From Polynucleobacter sp. (GTDB taxonomy: Bacteria > Pseudomonadota > Gammaproteobacteria > Burkholderiales > Burkholderiaceae): DNA of 50,764 nucleotides. The first letter of the stretch is position 1. Each line of letters opens with the position of its first letter. The stretch lies in the NCBI GenBank assembly GCA_016462905.1, contig JAEMSI010000012.1, positions 1 through 50,764 of the forward strand, in the 5' to 3' direction. The position numbers and the translations under genes are program-made. A model generated the notes under the pieces. The model did no database searches. It was given only the letters and a program-made list of their open reading frames with translations, and was not told the DNA's origin. Below are positions 39,313 through 49,097 of the stretch, in pieces.

Positions 39313-40088
39313 TGCAACCCGCTTTTGAATACGCCAGCGGTTTTCCAACGCTGTTAAGAAAAGAAATTAAACGTTTTTATAAAGTCGCTTTTCAAACTGT
39401 AGCCGCCCCAGTATTAACGGCTGTTTTGTATTTAATGATCTTTGGCCATGTTCTTGAAGGGAAGGTGATGGTCTATGATCAAATTAGTTATTCCGCTTTC
39501 TTAATTCCCGGTTTGGTCATGATGAGTGTCTTACAAAATGCGTTTGCAAATACCTCATCCTCTTTAATTCAGTCCAAATTAACCGGTAATTTAGTGTTTG
39601 TCTTATTAGCCCCAATTACCCATTTTGAGTTTTATTCAGCTTATGTTTTGGCTTCTGTATTCCGAGGCGTAGTGGTTGGTTTGGGAGTCTTATTGATTAC
39701 ACTATTTTTTGATATGCCTAGTTTTCAATATCCCCTTTGGATTATTTTGTTTGCTTTTTTAGGAGCCGCCATACTCGGTGGCATGGGATTATTAGGCGGT
39801 ATTTTGGCAGAAAAATTTGATCAATTGGCTGCGTTTCAAAACTTTTTAATCATGCCGGCAACCATGCTTTCTGGGGTTTTCTATTCGATTCATTCGCTCC
39901 CCGCTATTTGGCAAACCATTTCTCATTTCAACCCTTTTTTCTATATGATCGATGGCTTTCGTTACGGATTTTTTGGTATTTCAGATGTATCGCCGTGGAC
40001 CAGTTTGGCGATTGTCGGAATATTTTTTGTTGTCATTTCCGTGATTGCCTTGCGCCTACTACAATCTGGCTATAAATTAAGAAATTAA
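39312..40088 (+). CDS. ABC-2 type exporter permease, YadH type
   Basis: The 258-residue product is a six-segment ABC-2 permease: LLRKEIKRFYKVAFQTVAAP at the N-terminal amphipathic region, AFLIPGLVMMSVLQNAFANT, and FFYMIDGFRYGFFGISD near the end, typical of the ABC-2 signature. It is coupled to the ATPase by a TAATG overlap. The substrate cannot be read from the sequence. Confidence 0.92.
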   Translation: MQPAFEYASGFPTLLRKEIKRFYKVAFQTVAAPVLTAVLYLMIFGHVLEGKVMVYDQISYSAFLIPGLVMMSVLQNAFANTSSSLIQSKLTGNLVFVLLAPITHFEFYSAYVLASVFRGVVVGLGVLLITLFFDMPSFQYPLWIILFAFLGAAILGGMGLLGGILAEKFDQLAAFQNFLIMPATMLSGVFYSIHSLPAIWQTISHFNPFFYMIDGFRYGFFGISDVSPWTSLAIVGIFFVVISVIALRLLQSGYKLRN

Positions 40089-40128
40089 TTCACACATTAA
40101 CTCAGAAAAACGAATCACAAACCTCCTC

Positions 40129-40368
40129 ATGTTTCCTACACCAGAACAAATCGAAGGCTATCTTAAAGAGCATATTCAGTGCAGCCATTTAATGGTTGAG
40201 GGAGATGGGCAACATTTTTATGCCACGATAGTGAGCCCCGAATTTGAAGGTAAGCGCTTAGTGCAGCGACATCAATTAGTTTATGCAGCCTTGGGTGAGC
40301 GGATGAAAGCTGAAATTCATGCTTTATCGATTAAAGCATTTACTCCTGCAGAATATGCGCAAGCCTAA
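40129..40368 (+). CDS. ibaG: BolA-family protein IbaG
   Basis: IbaG is a small BolA-type protein that pairs with monothiol glutaredoxin around iron-sulfur clusters and is linked to acid stress in E. coli. The 79-residue product has the BolA core HFYATIVSPEFEGKRLVQRH followed by LVYAALGERMKAEIHALSIKAFTPAEY, with the invariant histidine. The mla-ibaG-murA order is the same as in E. coli. Confidence 0.92.
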   Translation: MFPTPEQIEGYLKEHIQCSHLMVEGDGQHFYATIVSPEFEGKRLVQRHQLVYAALGERMKAEIHALSIKAFTPAEYAQA

Positions 40369-40475
40369 TTTAGTTTAAATCAACTGATTTCAATAAATAA
40401 GTTAAATCAATCAGCCAAATTAATCAGCAAGTAACTCACTAACCAAGTTCAATTTCGATATTTTCATATTAGGCG

Positions 40476-41750
40476 ATGGATAAATTACTCATGGTAGGTG
40501 GTTCGCCACTAAAAGGTGAGCTGCGTATTGCGGGGGCTAAAAACGCAGCACTCCCGATTTTGTGCGCTTGTTTATTAAGTTCAGATCCCATTGAGCTTTA
40601 TAACGTGCCTGATTTGCAGGACGTGCGTACGATGTTAAAACTCTTGCAACAAATGGGCGTGCAGGTTTACTTTCCAGACGCCAATCAACGCAATCATCTA
40701 GTTTTAAACGCCAGCACGATCAACACCCCAGAAGCGCCTTATGAAATGGTAAAGACCATGCGTGCATCGATTTTGGTATTGGGTCCGCTATTGGCGCGCA
40801 TGGGCCAAGCCAAAGTTTCTTTACCAGGCGGCTGTGCAATTGGCGCGCGACCAGTCGATCAGCACATTAAAGGTTTAAAAATGATGGGCGCGAGCATTCA
40901 AATTAAAAAAGGATTTATTCAAGCGAAGTGGGGTGAAGGTCAAGATGCTTTGCAAGGCAATTCGATTGTGACCGATATGATTACCGTCACGGGAACTGAA
41001 AATTTATTAATGGCTGCAACGCTTGCAAAAGGTACTACGGTTTTAGAAAATGCGGCACGCGAGCCCGAGGTAGGCGATTTAGCTGATTTATTGGTCAAGA
41101 TGGGTGCCAACATTTCGGGCATTGGAACCGATCGTTTGGTGATTGAAGGTGTGTCGAGTTTGCATGGAGCCACTCATTCAGTGATTCCCGATCGAATTGA
41201 AACGGGGACTTTTTTATGTGCCGTTGCCGCAGTGGGCGGTGAAATCACAATTCACGATTGTCGGCCTGATACCTTAGATGCAGTTTTGGCAAAACTGAAG
41301 GAGGCAGGCTTAAAAATGAAAAAAACAGCCGATTCCATTACTGCCACCATGAGTTCGAGGCCTAAGCCCGTTAGTTTTCGAACCTCCGAATACCCCGCTT
41401 TTCCAACCGATATGCAGGCTCAATTTATGGCTTTAAACACGATTGCCTCGGGTGGGTCCCATATTACGGAAACTATTTTCGAAAACCGCTTTATGCACGT
41501 ACAAGAACTCAATCGCTTAGGGGCTGATATTTCGATTGAGGGCAATACTGCCTTGGTTCAAGGAGTGGAAAAGTTATCGGGCGCGATTGTGATGGCAACG
41601 GATCTGCGAGCCTCCGCTAGTTTGGTGATTGCAGGCTTGGCTGCGCAGGGTGAAACTCAGGTTGATCGGATCTATCACCTAGACCGGGGCTACGATCGGA
41701 TGGAGTTGAAATTAACTCAACTTGGCGCAAACATCCGCCGAATTAAATAA
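40476..41750 (+). CDS. murA: UDP-N-acetylglucosamine 1-carboxyvinyltransferase
   Basis: MurA adds enolpyruvate to UDP-GlcNAc, the first committed step of peptidoglycan synthesis. The 424-residue product starts with [20 protein letters not shown] and has the catalytic Cys120 in [15 protein letters not shown], so it should be fosfomycin-sensitive as far as this residue goes. [15 protein letters not shown] and [12 protein letters not shown] are standard. A 107-bp AT-rich gap precedes it, with only an imperfect signal and the small palindrome AAATCA/TGATTT at 40377-40390. Confidence 0.98.
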   Translation: MDKLLMVGGSPLKGELRIAGAKNAALPILCACLLSSDPIELYNVPDLQDVRTMLKLLQQMGVQVYFPDANQRNHLVLNASTINTPEAPYEMVKTMRASILVLGPLLARMGQAKVSLPGGCAIGARPVDQHIKGLKMMGASIQIKKGFIQAKWGEGQDALQGNSIVTDMITVTGTENLLMAATLAKGTTVLENAAREPEVGDLADLLVKMGANISGIGTDRLVIEGVSSLHGATHSVIPDRIETGTFLCAVAAVGGEITIHDCRPDTLDAVLAKLKEAGLKMKKTADSITATMSSRPKPVSFRTSEYPAFPTDMQAQFMALNTIASGGSHITETIFENRFMHVQELNRLGADISIEGNTALVQGVEKLSGAIVMATDLRASASLVIAGLAAQGETQVDRIYHLDRGYDRMELKLTQLGANIRRIK

Positions 41751-41772
41751 AGCATGAAATAATCAAGTCATT

Positions 41773-42399
41773 ATGTTGACTTTAGCTCTATCCAAAGGGC
41801 GCATTTTCGAGGAAACGGCATCGGTTTTAGCTAAAGCCGGAATTAAGCCATTAGAAGACCCCGAACAGTCGCGCAAACTGATTATTGCCACTTCGAATCC
41901 TGAGGTGCGGTTGATTATTGTGCGCGCATCCGATGTGCCTACCTATGTTCAATTTGGCGCTGCTGATTTCGGCGTTGCAGGCTTAGACATTTTGTTGGAA
42001 AAAGGTAGCGAGGGTTTATATGTGCCACTCGATTTAGGTATTGCCCGCTGTCGGATGGCGGTTGCGGTGCGCGAGGGTTTTGATTACCTCGCCGCAGTTC
42101 GGCAAGGATCGCGTTTACGAGTTGCCACCAAGTATGTCAATTGCGCGCGCGAGCACTTTGCGAATAAAGGCGTCCATATCGATACGATTCATTTATATGG
42201 CTCGATGGAGTTGGCGCCTTTAGTCGGTTTGGCTGATGCGATTGTTGATTTGGTCTCGACTGGCAATACCTTGCGTGCCAATCATTTAGTTGAGGTTGAG
42301 TCGATCGCTGAAATAAGTGCGCGTTTAATTGTGAATCAGGCTGCTTTCAAGCGCAAACGCGAATCGATTAAGCCTTTACTCGATTTATGGTCGACTTGA
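41773..42399 (+). CDS. hisG: ATP phosphoribosyltransferase, short form
   Basis: HisG starts histidine synthesis by joining ATP and PRPP. The 208-residue product is the short form with [31 protein letters not shown], and the PRPP loop [16 protein letters not shown]. The regulatory C-domain of the long HisG (299 residues in E. coli) is absent. Short enzymes need the HisZ regulatory subunit, which is not in the window. It follows murA by 22 bp and so may share its transcript. Confidence 0.97.
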   Translation: MLTLALSKGRIFEETASVLAKAGIKPLEDPEQSRKLIIATSNPEVRLIIVRASDVPTYVQFGAADFGVAGLDILLEKGSEGLYVPLDLGIARCRMAVAVREGFDYLAAVRQGSRLRVATKYVNCAREHFANKGVHIDTIHLYGSMELAPLVGLADAIVDLVSTGNTLRANHLVEVESIAEISARLIVNQAAFKRKRESIKPLLDLWST

Positions 42400-42450
42400 C
42401 CGAGCTTAACCAGCTGACGTAATCGACCTGCCATTTAGAAAGTTCTGAAA

Positions 42451-43785
42451 ATGCTCAAAGTAAATCGCCTCAATAGCGATTCACCTCAATTTAAAGAAAC
42501 GCTGCTAGCAAGCCTGTCTCTGCCTGCGGGCGACGATACTGCTATTGATGCCGCAGTGGTCAAAATACTCAATGAGGTTAAAACTAAGGGCGACGATGCT
42601 CTTCTAGCCTTAACTCAACATTTTGATCGTGTCTCTGTCAATCGCGCTCAGGAATTAGAAATCACAAAAGCCGAACTCGAGTTGGCTTATCGCGATTTGT
42701 CGGCAGAGCAGCGTTTGGCTTTAGACTTTGCTGCAGATCGGGTACGCATTTATCACGAGAAGCAAAAATTCGAAACGGGTTGCCGCTCTTGGGAATATAG
42801 TGAGTCGGATGGCACACGCTTAGGACAAAAAGTAAGCCCGCTAGATCGCGTTGGTATTTATGTCCCTGGGGGAAAAGCGGCTTATCCATCTTCCGTTTTA
42901 ATGAATGCCATACCTGCCAAGGTTGCTGGCGTTCCAGAATTAATCATGGCGGTGCCAACTCCCGATGGGGCGCGCAACACCTTGGTCTTGGCTGCTGCAT
43001 GGGTTGCAGGAGTTGATCAGGTTTTTACCATCGGTGGGGCACAAGCCGTTGCAGCCCTAGCTTACGGCACACAAACCATTCCTGCGGTCGATAAAATTGT
43101 AGGTCCGGGTAATGCCTACGTTGCGGCTGCGAAGCGACGGGTTTTTGGAACCGTTGGCATCGATATGATTGCAGGCCCTTCTGAAATTTTGGTAATCTGC
43201 GATGGGGTCGATATCGACCCCGATTGGGTTGCGATGGATTTATTTTCTCAAGCCGAGCACGACGAATTGGCTCAATCGATTTTACTTTGCCCTGATGCCA
43301 AATTTATTGATCAGGTTGAAGCGAGTATGCAAAAATTATTACCGTCCATGCCTCGCAAGGCGGTGATTCAAACTTCTTTACAAAATCGCGCCATCTTAGT
43401 TCAGGTTCGCAATATGAATGAAGCGTGTGATATTGCCAATTTAATTGCCGCTGAACATTTAGAAATTATCGCTACAGAGCCACAACACTGGGCTAACTTA
43501 ATTCGTCACGCTGGCGCTATTTTTATGGGCGCCTATACCAGTGAGGCTTTGGGGGATTATTGCGCTGGTCCTAATCACGTTTTACCGACTGCTCGCACAG
43601 CACGTTTTTCTTCACCATTAGGTGTCTATGATTTTATTAAACGCTCCAGCATGATTGCGGTGAGCGAAGCAGGCGCTCAAACTCTAGGGCAGGTTGCGAG
43701 CGTGTTGGCCCATGGCGAAGGCTTACAAGCCCATGCGCGTGCCGCAGAGATGCGCTTAAAAAATAAAAATGCGCTTAAAAAATAA
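42451..43785 (+). CDS. hisD: Histidinol dehydrogenase
   Basis: HisD oxidises histidinol to histidine in two NAD-dependent steps. The 444-residue product has [72 protein letters not shown] and SQAEHDE for zinc and catalysis. The last residues, [11 protein letters not shown], come from a 19-bp tandem duplication that shifts frame (43750-43787). Without it the protein would end [11 protein letters not shown]. The catalytic body is intact. Confidence 0.97.
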   Translation: MLKVNRLNSDSPQFKETLLASLSLPAGDDTAIDAAVVKILNEVKTKGDDALLALTQHFDRVSVNRAQELEITKAELELAYRDLSAEQRLALDFAADRVRIYHEKQKFETGCRSWEYSESDGTRLGQKVSPLDRVGIYVPGGKAAYPSSVLMNAIPAKVAGVPELIMAVPTPDGARNTLVLAAAWVAGVDQVFTIGGAQAVAALAYGTQTIPAVDKIVGPGNAYVAAAKRRVFGTVGIDMIAGPSEILVICDGVDIDPDWVAMDLFSQAEHDELAQSILLCPDAKFIDQVEASMQKLLPSMPRKAVIQTSLQNRAILVQVRNMNEACDIANLIAAEHLEIIATEPQHWANLIRHAGAIFMGAYTSEALGDYCAGPNHVLPTARTARFSSPLGVYDFIKRSSMIAVSEAGAQTLGQVASVLAHGEGLQAHARAAEMRLKNKNALKK

Positions 43786-43787
43786 AA
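43750..43787. repeat. Perfect 19-bp tandem duplication at the hisD/hisC junction
   Basis: ATGCGCTTAAAAAATAAAA stands twice in immediate succession, at 43750-43768 and 43769-43787. Because 19 is not a multiple of three, the second copy is read in another frame and supplies the hisD stop at 43783-43785. Confidence 0.95.
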
Positions 43788-43796
43788 TCGGCCTGA

Positions 43797-44885
43797 TTAC
43801 GTAATTAATTCTTGAAGCGCTAGGATCAGCGCTTTGATTTGCTCATCGTTTCCAATCGTAATGCGCAAATGATCTTGAATGCGATTTTTATTAAAGTGAC
43901 GCACGATAATCCCGCGCTCACGCAAGGCTTGGTAGATTTTTTCACCGGCGTATTTAGGGTGGCGAGTAAAAATAAAATTGGCACTAGAGGGTACAGTCTC
44001 AAAGCCCAGTTCATTTAATTTATCCATTAAGCCCGCACGAGTCGCCTTTACTTTGTTTGCCATGGCCTCTAAATGCGCTTGATCTTCAATCGCAGCAATC
44101 GCTCCTGCCTGAGCTAGTTTCCCCAACGGATACGAGTTGAAGCTGTTTTTGACACGCTCTAGTCCAGCAATCAGATCAGGGTGGCCTAGCGCAAACCCCA
44201 CTCGTAAACCAGCTAGTGCACGTGATTTTGATAGGGTATGCACTACTAATAGATTATTTGGGCAGGCAGCCATGCCGGCCTCATCACGCAAAAGACTAAC
44301 GCACGATTCGGTTCCATAATCCACATAAGCTTCGTCAATCACCAGCACGCTATCGGTGTTTTGTTGAATTAATCGTTCAATTTCGGCACGCAGTAATGCT
44401 CTACCCGTGGGGGCGTTGGGGTTAGGAAAAATAATCCCACCATTTTTTTTGGCCAGTTTTAAATAATCGTCGATATGAATTTCAAAATTGGCATTTAAGG
44501 GAATAGTTTTCGATTCAATCCCATACAGTTGGCAATACACGGGATAAAAACTATACGTAATATCGGGAAACAAAACGGGTTGATCGTGCTTTAATAAGCC
44601 CAAAAAAATATGCGCCAAAACTTCATCGGAGCCGTTTCCCACAAAAACTTGCTTGGGGTCCAAGCCGTGTAATTGGGCAATCGCTTGTTTAAGAGCGCTG
44701 GCATCGGGGTCGGGATACAGCCTGAGTTGTTCGGTGTTTTCTGAGGCGATCGCCGCCAATACTTTGGGGGAAGGCCCATACGGGCTTTCATTGGTATTGA
44801 GTTTAACTAAGCGCTCGATTTTGGGCTGCTCGCCAGGCACATAGGGGGTTAAGTTGTGAACAAGAGGACTCCAAAAACGGCTCAT
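43797..44885 (-). CDS. hisC: Histidinol-phosphate aminotransferase
   Basis: HisC is a PLP enzyme making histidinol phosphate from imidazole-acetol phosphate. The 362-residue product has KLNTNESPYGPSP, FVGNGSDEVL, NPNAPTGR, LVIDEAYVDYG and the PLP lysine in VVHTLSKSRALAGLRVG. It reads opposite to the rest of the his cluster and converges on hisD with an 11-bp gap. It is divergent from hisB, so it needs its own promoter in 44886-45008. Assignment as HisC rather than an aromatic aminotransferase relies on context and the motif set. Confidence 0.95.
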   Translation of the reverse strand: MSRFWSPLVHNLTPYVPGEQPKIERLVKLNTNESPYGPSPKVLAAIASENTEQLRLYPDPDASALKQAIAQLHGLDPKQVFVGNGSDEVLAHIFLGLLKHDQPVLFPDITYSFYPVYCQLYGIESKTIPLNANFEIHIDDYLKLAKKNGGIIFPNPNAPTGRALLRAEIERLIQQNTDSVLVIDEAYVDYGTESCVSLLRDEAGMAACPNNLLVVHTLSKSRALAGLRVGFALGHPDLIAGLERVKNSFNSYPLGKLAQAGAIAAIEDQAHLEAMANKVKATRAGLMDKLNELGFETVPSSANFIFTRHPKYAGEKIYQALRERGIIVRHFNKNRIQDHLRITIGNDEQIKALILALQELIT

Positions 44886-45008
44886 AGTGGTTTTGTGCAG
44901 ACTGTTTTAGGTGGTAGAAGTATTTGATTTTCAATGAAAATGATATTATGAAGCCATATTTATATGACTTACATACCGATTATCTAACTTAAATCGATTT
45001 TTATTGTT
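44886..45008. promoter_or_regulatory. Divergent hisC/hisB promoter region
   Basis: This 123-bp AT-rich gap must carry starts for both directions. ATTTTC (44927-44932) and GAAAAT (44936-44941) form an inverted repeat with a 3-nt spacer. The stretch GAAAATGATATT (44936-44947) differs from the Fur half-site pair GATAATGATAAT at two positions. TATTAT at 44944-44949 could be a -10 element for hisB, but no clear -35 is found. Regulation here is a guess. Confidence 0.3.
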
Positions 45009-45596
45009 ATGCGACAAGCCGAAGTGACTCGCAACACCTCCGAGACTAAAATTCAAGTTAGCCTGAATTTGGATGGAAGCGGAAAATCCGAGCTGAACTC
45101 GGGCGTTCCTTTTTTAGATCACATGCTCGATCAAATTGCCCGTCATGGCATGATCGATTTAAAGGTGAGCGCTCAAGGCGACACCCACATTGACGACCAT
45201 CACACCGTAGAAGATATTGGTATTACGCTTGGGCAGGCGATTGCAAAGGCGGTTGGGGATAAGGCGGGTTTAACTCGTTATGGACACGCTTACGTGCCGC
45301 TCGATGAAACGCTTTCTAGAGTAGTGATTGATTTTTCGGGCCGTCCAGGGCTGGAATTTCATGTACCGTTCACACGAGCGCGGGTGGGTGATTTTGATGT
45401 TGATTTAAGCATCGAATTTTTCCGCGGCTTTGTTAATCATGCTGGAGTCACCTTACATATTGATAATTTGCGCGGCGTGAATGCGCATCATCAAATTGAA
45501 ACCGTCTTTAAGGCCTTTGGGCGAGCTCTGCGGATGGCATTGGCAATTGATCCGCGCTCGCCTAGTTCGATTCCATCGACCAAGGGAAGCCTCTAA
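45009..45596 (+). CDS. hisB: Imidazoleglycerol-phosphate dehydratase
   Basis: HisB dehydrates imidazoleglycerol phosphate. The 195-residue product is the single-function form, lacking the N-terminal phosphatase found in E. coli. It has [20 protein letters not shown], the metal motifs [11 protein letters not shown] and [12 protein letters not shown], and [11 protein letters not shown] separate histidinol-phosphate phosphatase must exist elsewhere. It opens the hisBHAFIE run. Confidence 0.97.
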   Translation: MRQAEVTRNTSETKIQVSLNLDGSGKSELNSGVPFLDHMLDQIARHGMIDLKVSAQGDTHIDDHHTVEDIGITLGQAIAKAVGDKAGLTRYGHAYVPLDETLSRVVIDFSGRPGLEFHVPFTRARVGDFDVDLSIEFFRGFVNHAGVTLHIDNLRGVNAHHQIETVFKAFGRALRMALAIDPRSPSSIPSTKGSL

Positions 45597-45649
45597 CTTT
45601 TTATCTCTATTTCTGGATGGCGCAAAACAAGATCGTGGAGAAATAGGTA

Positions 45650-46306
45650 GTGTCATCCCAACAAATTGCTATTGTTGATTACGGAATGGGTAATTTACGT
45701 TCCGTATCCCAGGCCTTAAAGCACGTTGCTGGCGATGCGCAAGTGCTGATTGCTAAAACGAGCGCTGAAATTCACAATGCTGATCGAGTGGTTCTTCCAG
45801 GTCAGGGTGCGATGCCCGAATGTATGGCTCAATTGCACGCCTCGGGTTTATTTGATGCAGTAATTGCGGCAGTGAAAGAAAAACCCTTGCTCGGAATTTG
45901 TGTCGGAGAGCAAATGTTATTTGATGAGAGTGCAGAGCGTCAGGGTGATCAAAATACCCCGTGCTTAGGACTATTGCCTGGGAAAGTGATTCGCTTTGAC
46001 TTGGCAGGAAAGCAGCAGGAAGACGGGTCTAAATTTAAGATCCCTCATATGGGATGGAATCAAGTGAGCCAAGACCGGGATCACCCTTTATGGCAAGGAA
46101 TACCCAATTTAAGCAGTTTTTATTTTGTCCATAGCTATTATGTCCAGCCGAGTCAGAGCGAGGACATTGCAGGATCAAGCCATTATGGGGGGTGGTTTAC
46201 TTCTGCCGTGGCTCGCGATAAGATTTTCGCTACCCAGTTCCATCCCGAAAAAAGCGCAGAATACGGACTCAAGCTCTATCAAAACTTCGTCGCTTGGCGA
46301 CCTTAA
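45650..46306 (+). CDS. hisH: Imidazole glycerol phosphate synthase, glutaminase subunit
   Basis: HisH frees ammonia from glutamine and passes it to HisF. The 218-residue product is a class I amidotransferase with [15 protein letters not shown], the nucleophile Cys84 in GICVGEQML, and the His198-x-Glu200 pair in [13 protein letters not shown]. It starts with GTG at 45650 behind GGAGAAATAGG. The motif reads GICVGEQ where GICLGMQ is more usual, but the cysteine is kept. Confidence 0.96.
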   Translation: MSSQQIAIVDYGMGNLRSVSQALKHVAGDAQVLIAKTSAEIHNADRVVLPGQGAMPECMAQLHASGLFDAVIAAVKEKPLLGICVGEQMLFDESAERQGDQNTPCLGLLPGKVIRFDLAGKQQEDGSKFKIPHMGWNQVSQDRDHPLWQGIPNLSSFYFVHSYYVQPSQSEDIAGSSHYGGWFTSAVARDKIFATQFHPEKSAEYGLKLYQNFVAWRP

Positions 46307-46338
46307 TTTTTTAAGAATCCACTTTCCTATTTATTCTT

Positions 46339-47082
46339 ATGTTGCTAATCCCTGCCATTGATATTAAAGACGGGCATTGCGTGCGTCTAGAGCAAGGCGA
46401 TATGAAAAAAGCCACGGTCTTTTCTGAAGACCCAGCGGCGATGGCAAAACATTGGATTGCCAAAGGGGCGCGGCGTTTGCATTTAGTCGATTTAAATGGT
46501 GCCTTCGCAGGTAAACCGAAAAATGAGGCCGCGATTAAAGCCATTATGAAAACCGTGGGAGATCAAATTCCGGTTCAGATTGGAGGCGGTATTCGCGATT
46601 TAGAAACCATCGAGCGTTTATTGGATGATGGTGTTAGCACCATCATTATTGGCACTGCAGCCGTCAAGAACCCTGGGTTTTTGCAAGATGCGTGCACCGC
46701 ATTTAGTGGCCACATCATGGTAGGTTTAGATGCGCGCGATGGCAAGGTGGCGATTGATGGTTGGAGCAAATTAACCGGCCATGATGTGATTGATTTAGCA
46801 AAAAAATTTGAAGACTACGGCGCTGAAGCCATTATTTATACCGATATTGGGCGCGATGGCATGTTGCAAGGAATTAATTTAGAGGCTACGGTTAAGTTAG
46901 CGCAGTCGGTGCGCATCCCCGTGATTGCCAGCGGTGGTCTTTCTAGCAAAAAAGACATTGAGGCTTTATGCAAGGTCGAGGACGAGGGCATTATGGGGGT
47001 GATTGCAGGCCGCTCAATTTATACCGGCGATCTTGATTTGACCGAGGCGCAACAATACGCCGACAAACTCAGTGTTAAATAA
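46339..47082 (+). CDS. hisA: Phosphoribosylformimino-AICAR isomerase
   Basis: HisA carries out the Amadori rearrangement of ProFAR. The 247-residue TIM barrel has the first catalytic Asp in [33 protein letters not shown], the second Asp in [12 protein letters not shown], and [15 protein letters not shown] as the second phosphate site. Its end overlaps hisF by 11 nt, so translation is coupled. Confidence 0.97.
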   Translation: MLLIPAIDIKDGHCVRLEQGDMKKATVFSEDPAAMAKHWIAKGARRLHLVDLNGAFAGKPKNEAAIKAIMKTVGDQIPVQIGGGIRDLETIERLLDDGVSTIIIGTAAVKNPGFLQDACTAFSGHIMVGLDARDGKVAIDGWSKLTGHDVIDLAKKFEDYGAEAIIYTDIGRDGMLQGINLEATVKLAQSVRIPVIASGGLSSKKDIEALCKVEDEGIMGVIAGRSIYTGDLDLTEAQQYADKLSVK

Positions 47083-47836
47083 GCGCATCATTCCCTGCTT
47101 GGATGTCACGGCGGGGCGCGTAGTCAAGGGCGTTAATTTTGTTGGCTTGCGAGATGCAGGCGACCCTGTCGAGATTGCGCGCCGTTACGATGAACAAGGC
47201 GCTGATGAGCTGACTTTTTTAGATATCACAGCCACATCCGACGAGCGCGATTTATTACTGCATATTATTGAAGACGTGGCATCGCAGGTGTTTATTCCGC
47301 TCACCGTGGGCGGTGGCGTTAGAACGGTTGCCGACGTGCGTCGTTTATTAAATGCGGGTGCCGATAAAATTAGCATGAACTCGTCTGTGGTGGCTAATCC
47401 CGATTTACTCAGTGATGCCTCTGCGCATTATGGTTCGCAGTGCATTGTGGTGGCAATCGACGCCAAACAAACTGCGCCCGATCAATGGGAAGTGTTTACC
47501 CATGGAGGCAGAAAGAATACGGGTATCAATGCCATCGCTTGGGCAAAAGAAGTCGCGCAGCGGGGTGCGGGTGAAATTTTATTAACCAGCATGGATCGTG
47601 ATGGAACGCGCGATGGGTTTGATTTGGATTTAACCGCCGCAGTCAGTCGCGCCATTTCAATTCCAGTGATTGCCTCAGGCGGGGTTGGCAAACTACAAGA
47701 TTTGGTCGATGGCATTCAAAAAGGCCGAGCTGATGCCGTTTTAGCCGCCAGCATTTTTCATTATGGTGAATATACGATCCAAGAGGCCAAGCAATATATG
47801 GCCAGCAAGGGCATTGCCGTTAGAACATTAGGGTAA
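47072..47836 (+). CDS. hisF: Imidazole glycerol phosphate synthase, cyclase subunit
   Basis: HisF is the (beta-alpha)8 synthase partner of HisH, closing the imidazole ring and releasing AICAR. The 254-residue product has [19 protein letters not shown] with the first catalytic Asp, [36 protein letters not shown] and [15 protein letters not shown]. The start is GTG 47072 inside hisA. A perfect 11-bp hairpin follows its stop. Confidence 0.97.
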   Translation: MLNKRIIPCLDVTAGRVVKGVNFVGLRDAGDPVEIARRYDEQGADELTFLDITATSDERDLLLHIIEDVASQVFIPLTVGGGVRTVADVRRLLNAGADKISMNSSVVANPDLLSDASAHYGSQCIVVAIDAKQTAPDQWEVFTHGGRKNTGINAIAWAKEVAQRGAGEILLTSMDRDGTRDGFDLDLTAAVSRAISIPVIASGGVGKLQDLVDGIQKGRADAVLAASIFHYGEYTIQEAKQYMASKGIAVRTLG

Positions 47837-47837
47837 G

Positions 47838-47862
47838 GACAGAATCAAGCATTGATTCTGTC
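47838..47862. repeat. Perfect 11-bp inverted repeat between hisF and hisI
   Basis: GACAGAATCAA (47838-47848) and TTGATTCTGTC (47852-47862) are exact complements around a GCA loop. It begins 1 bp after the hisF stop and ends 11 bp before hisI. The next bases are AAAATAGC, not a T-tract, so it is not an intrinsic terminator for the his transcript. Confidence 0.9.
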
Positions 47863-47873
47863 AAAATAGCAGT

Positions 47874-48254
47874 ATGGAAAAAATTCCCCCAATCTCTGAC
47901 GCATGGCTTGAGCAAATTCGCTGGAATGAGCATGGCTTGGTAGCGGTGATCGCGCAAGAGTTTGGCAGCAAGGATGTTTTAATGCTGGCCTGGATGAATC
48001 GCGAGGCATTAAGTCAAACTTTGCAAAAAGGACAGGCGGTCTATTGGTCACGTTCGCGTAAGCAACTCTGGCATAAAGGTGAAGAGTCTGGCCACACCCA
48101 AGCGATCCGAGAGGTGCGCCTCGATTGCGATGGCGATACGATCTTGTTAATCGTCGATCAAAAAGATCGAATTGCTTGTCATACGGGTAAGCACAGTTGT
48201 TTTTTTAATGAGTGGGATACGGTTGCCCAACATTGGGTAGAAATGAAAGAGTAA
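47874..48254 (+). CDS. hisI: Phosphoribosyl-AMP cyclohydrolase
   Basis: HisI opens the adenine ring of PR-AMP. The 126-residue product is a stand-alone enzyme with [32 protein letters not shown], the metal site DCDGDTILL and [10 protein letters not shown]. In E. coli it is fused to HisE; here the two genes are separate, 31 bp apart. ATG 47874 has little Shine-Dalgarno sequence and lies just behind the inverted repeat. Confidence 0.97.
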   Translation: MEKIPPISDAWLEQIRWNEHGLVAVIAQEFGSKDVLMLAWMNREALSQTLQKGQAVYWSRSRKQLWHKGEESGHTQAIREVRLDCDGDTILLIVDQKDRIACHTGKHSCFFNEWDTVAQHWVEMKE

Positions 48255-48285
48255 GGTTTAATCTTAAAAATTAAATAAACTATTT

Positions 48286-48720
48286 ATGAGTAATTTAAAT
48301 AAACCGAACTTCGAAAACGCAGACTCTGTTTTGGCGCATTTGGCTAACGTGATAGAGCAGCGCAAAATCGATTTTGCAGCGGGAAAAATCGACGCGAATA
48401 CGTCTTACATTGCGCAGTTATTTTCTAAAGGTGATGATGCGATCTTAAAAAAAATTGGTGAAGAGGCAACCGAAACGGTGATGGCGGCAAAAGATTCGCG
48501 CCAATCCAACTTAAATCCCAAGCAACAGGCTTTATTGGTCGGTGAAATGGCGGATTTATGGATCCATTGTTTGGTCGCCTTATCGCAATTTAATTTAAGA
48601 CCCGAAGATGTGATGGCCGAATTAAAGCGCCGTGAAGGTATTTCAGGGCTAGACGAAAAAGCTGCACGCAAAGCGCAAACCAGAGATAAACCCAAGATTA
48701 AATCGAGTCATCAACCATGA
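48286..48720 (+). CDS. hisE: Phosphoribosyl-ATP pyrophosphatase
   Basis: HisE removes pyrophosphate from PR-ATP. The 144-residue product is an all-helical MazG-type fold with [30 protein letters not shown] and [13 protein letters not shown], then [18 protein letters not shown] and a basic tail longer than in many homologues. Its stop overlaps the next gene (ATGA). Confidence 0.95.
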   Translation: MSNLNKPNFENADSVLAHLANVIEQRKIDFAAGKIDANTSYIAQLFSKGDDAILKKIGEEATETVMAAKDSRQSNLNPKQQALLVGEMADLWIHCLVALSQFNLRPEDVMAELKRREGISGLDEKAARKAQTRDKPKIKSSHQP

Positions 48721-49082
48721 AACACGCCAGTTATGATTCCGATTGTATTTTTTGCAAAATTATTGCAGGGGAAATCCCGTCTCAGAAGGTCTATGAGGAC
48801 GAGGAAGTGTTTGCCTTTAATGACATTAACCCAGGCGCTCCGATTCATTTTTTAATCATTCCTAAGAAGCATTTGCCCATGCTGGAATCAGCACAATCGC
48901 AGGATGCGCCATTGCTAGGTAGAATGATGGAATTGGCGCCGCGCTTGGCCCAAAAACAAGGCTGTCGCCCAGGAAAAGAGGGTGGCTTTCGCGTGATGGT
49001 GAACAATGGCGCGGATGGGGGGCAGGAAGTCTATCACTTGCATTTGCATGTATTAGGCGGCCCGCGCCCTTGGAAAAAATAA
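48717..49082 (+). CDS. hinT: HIT-family nucleotide hydrolase (HinT-like)
   Basis: HIT proteins hydrolyse nucleoside phosphoramidates or similar nucleotides. The 121-residue product has [39 protein letters not shown] and the histidine triad HLHLHVLGG near residue 107-115. It overlaps hisE by 4 bases and leads to tatA by a 15-bp gap; the his-HIT-tat order is usual in betaproteobacteria. The cellular substrate is not known from sequence. Confidence 0.95.
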   Translation: MKHASYDSDCIFCKIIAGEIPSQKVYEDEEVFAFNDINPGAPIHFLIIPKKHLPMLESAQSQDAPLLGRMMELAPRLAQKQGCRPGKEGGFRVMVNNGADGGQEVYHLHLHVLGGPRPWKK

Positions 49083-49097
49083 TTCTAGGAGAAAGAA

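Noticed and set aside
47838..47862. hisF-hisI hairpin as an intrinsic terminator
   Set aside because: No T-tract follows in either direction and essential his genes continue downstream.
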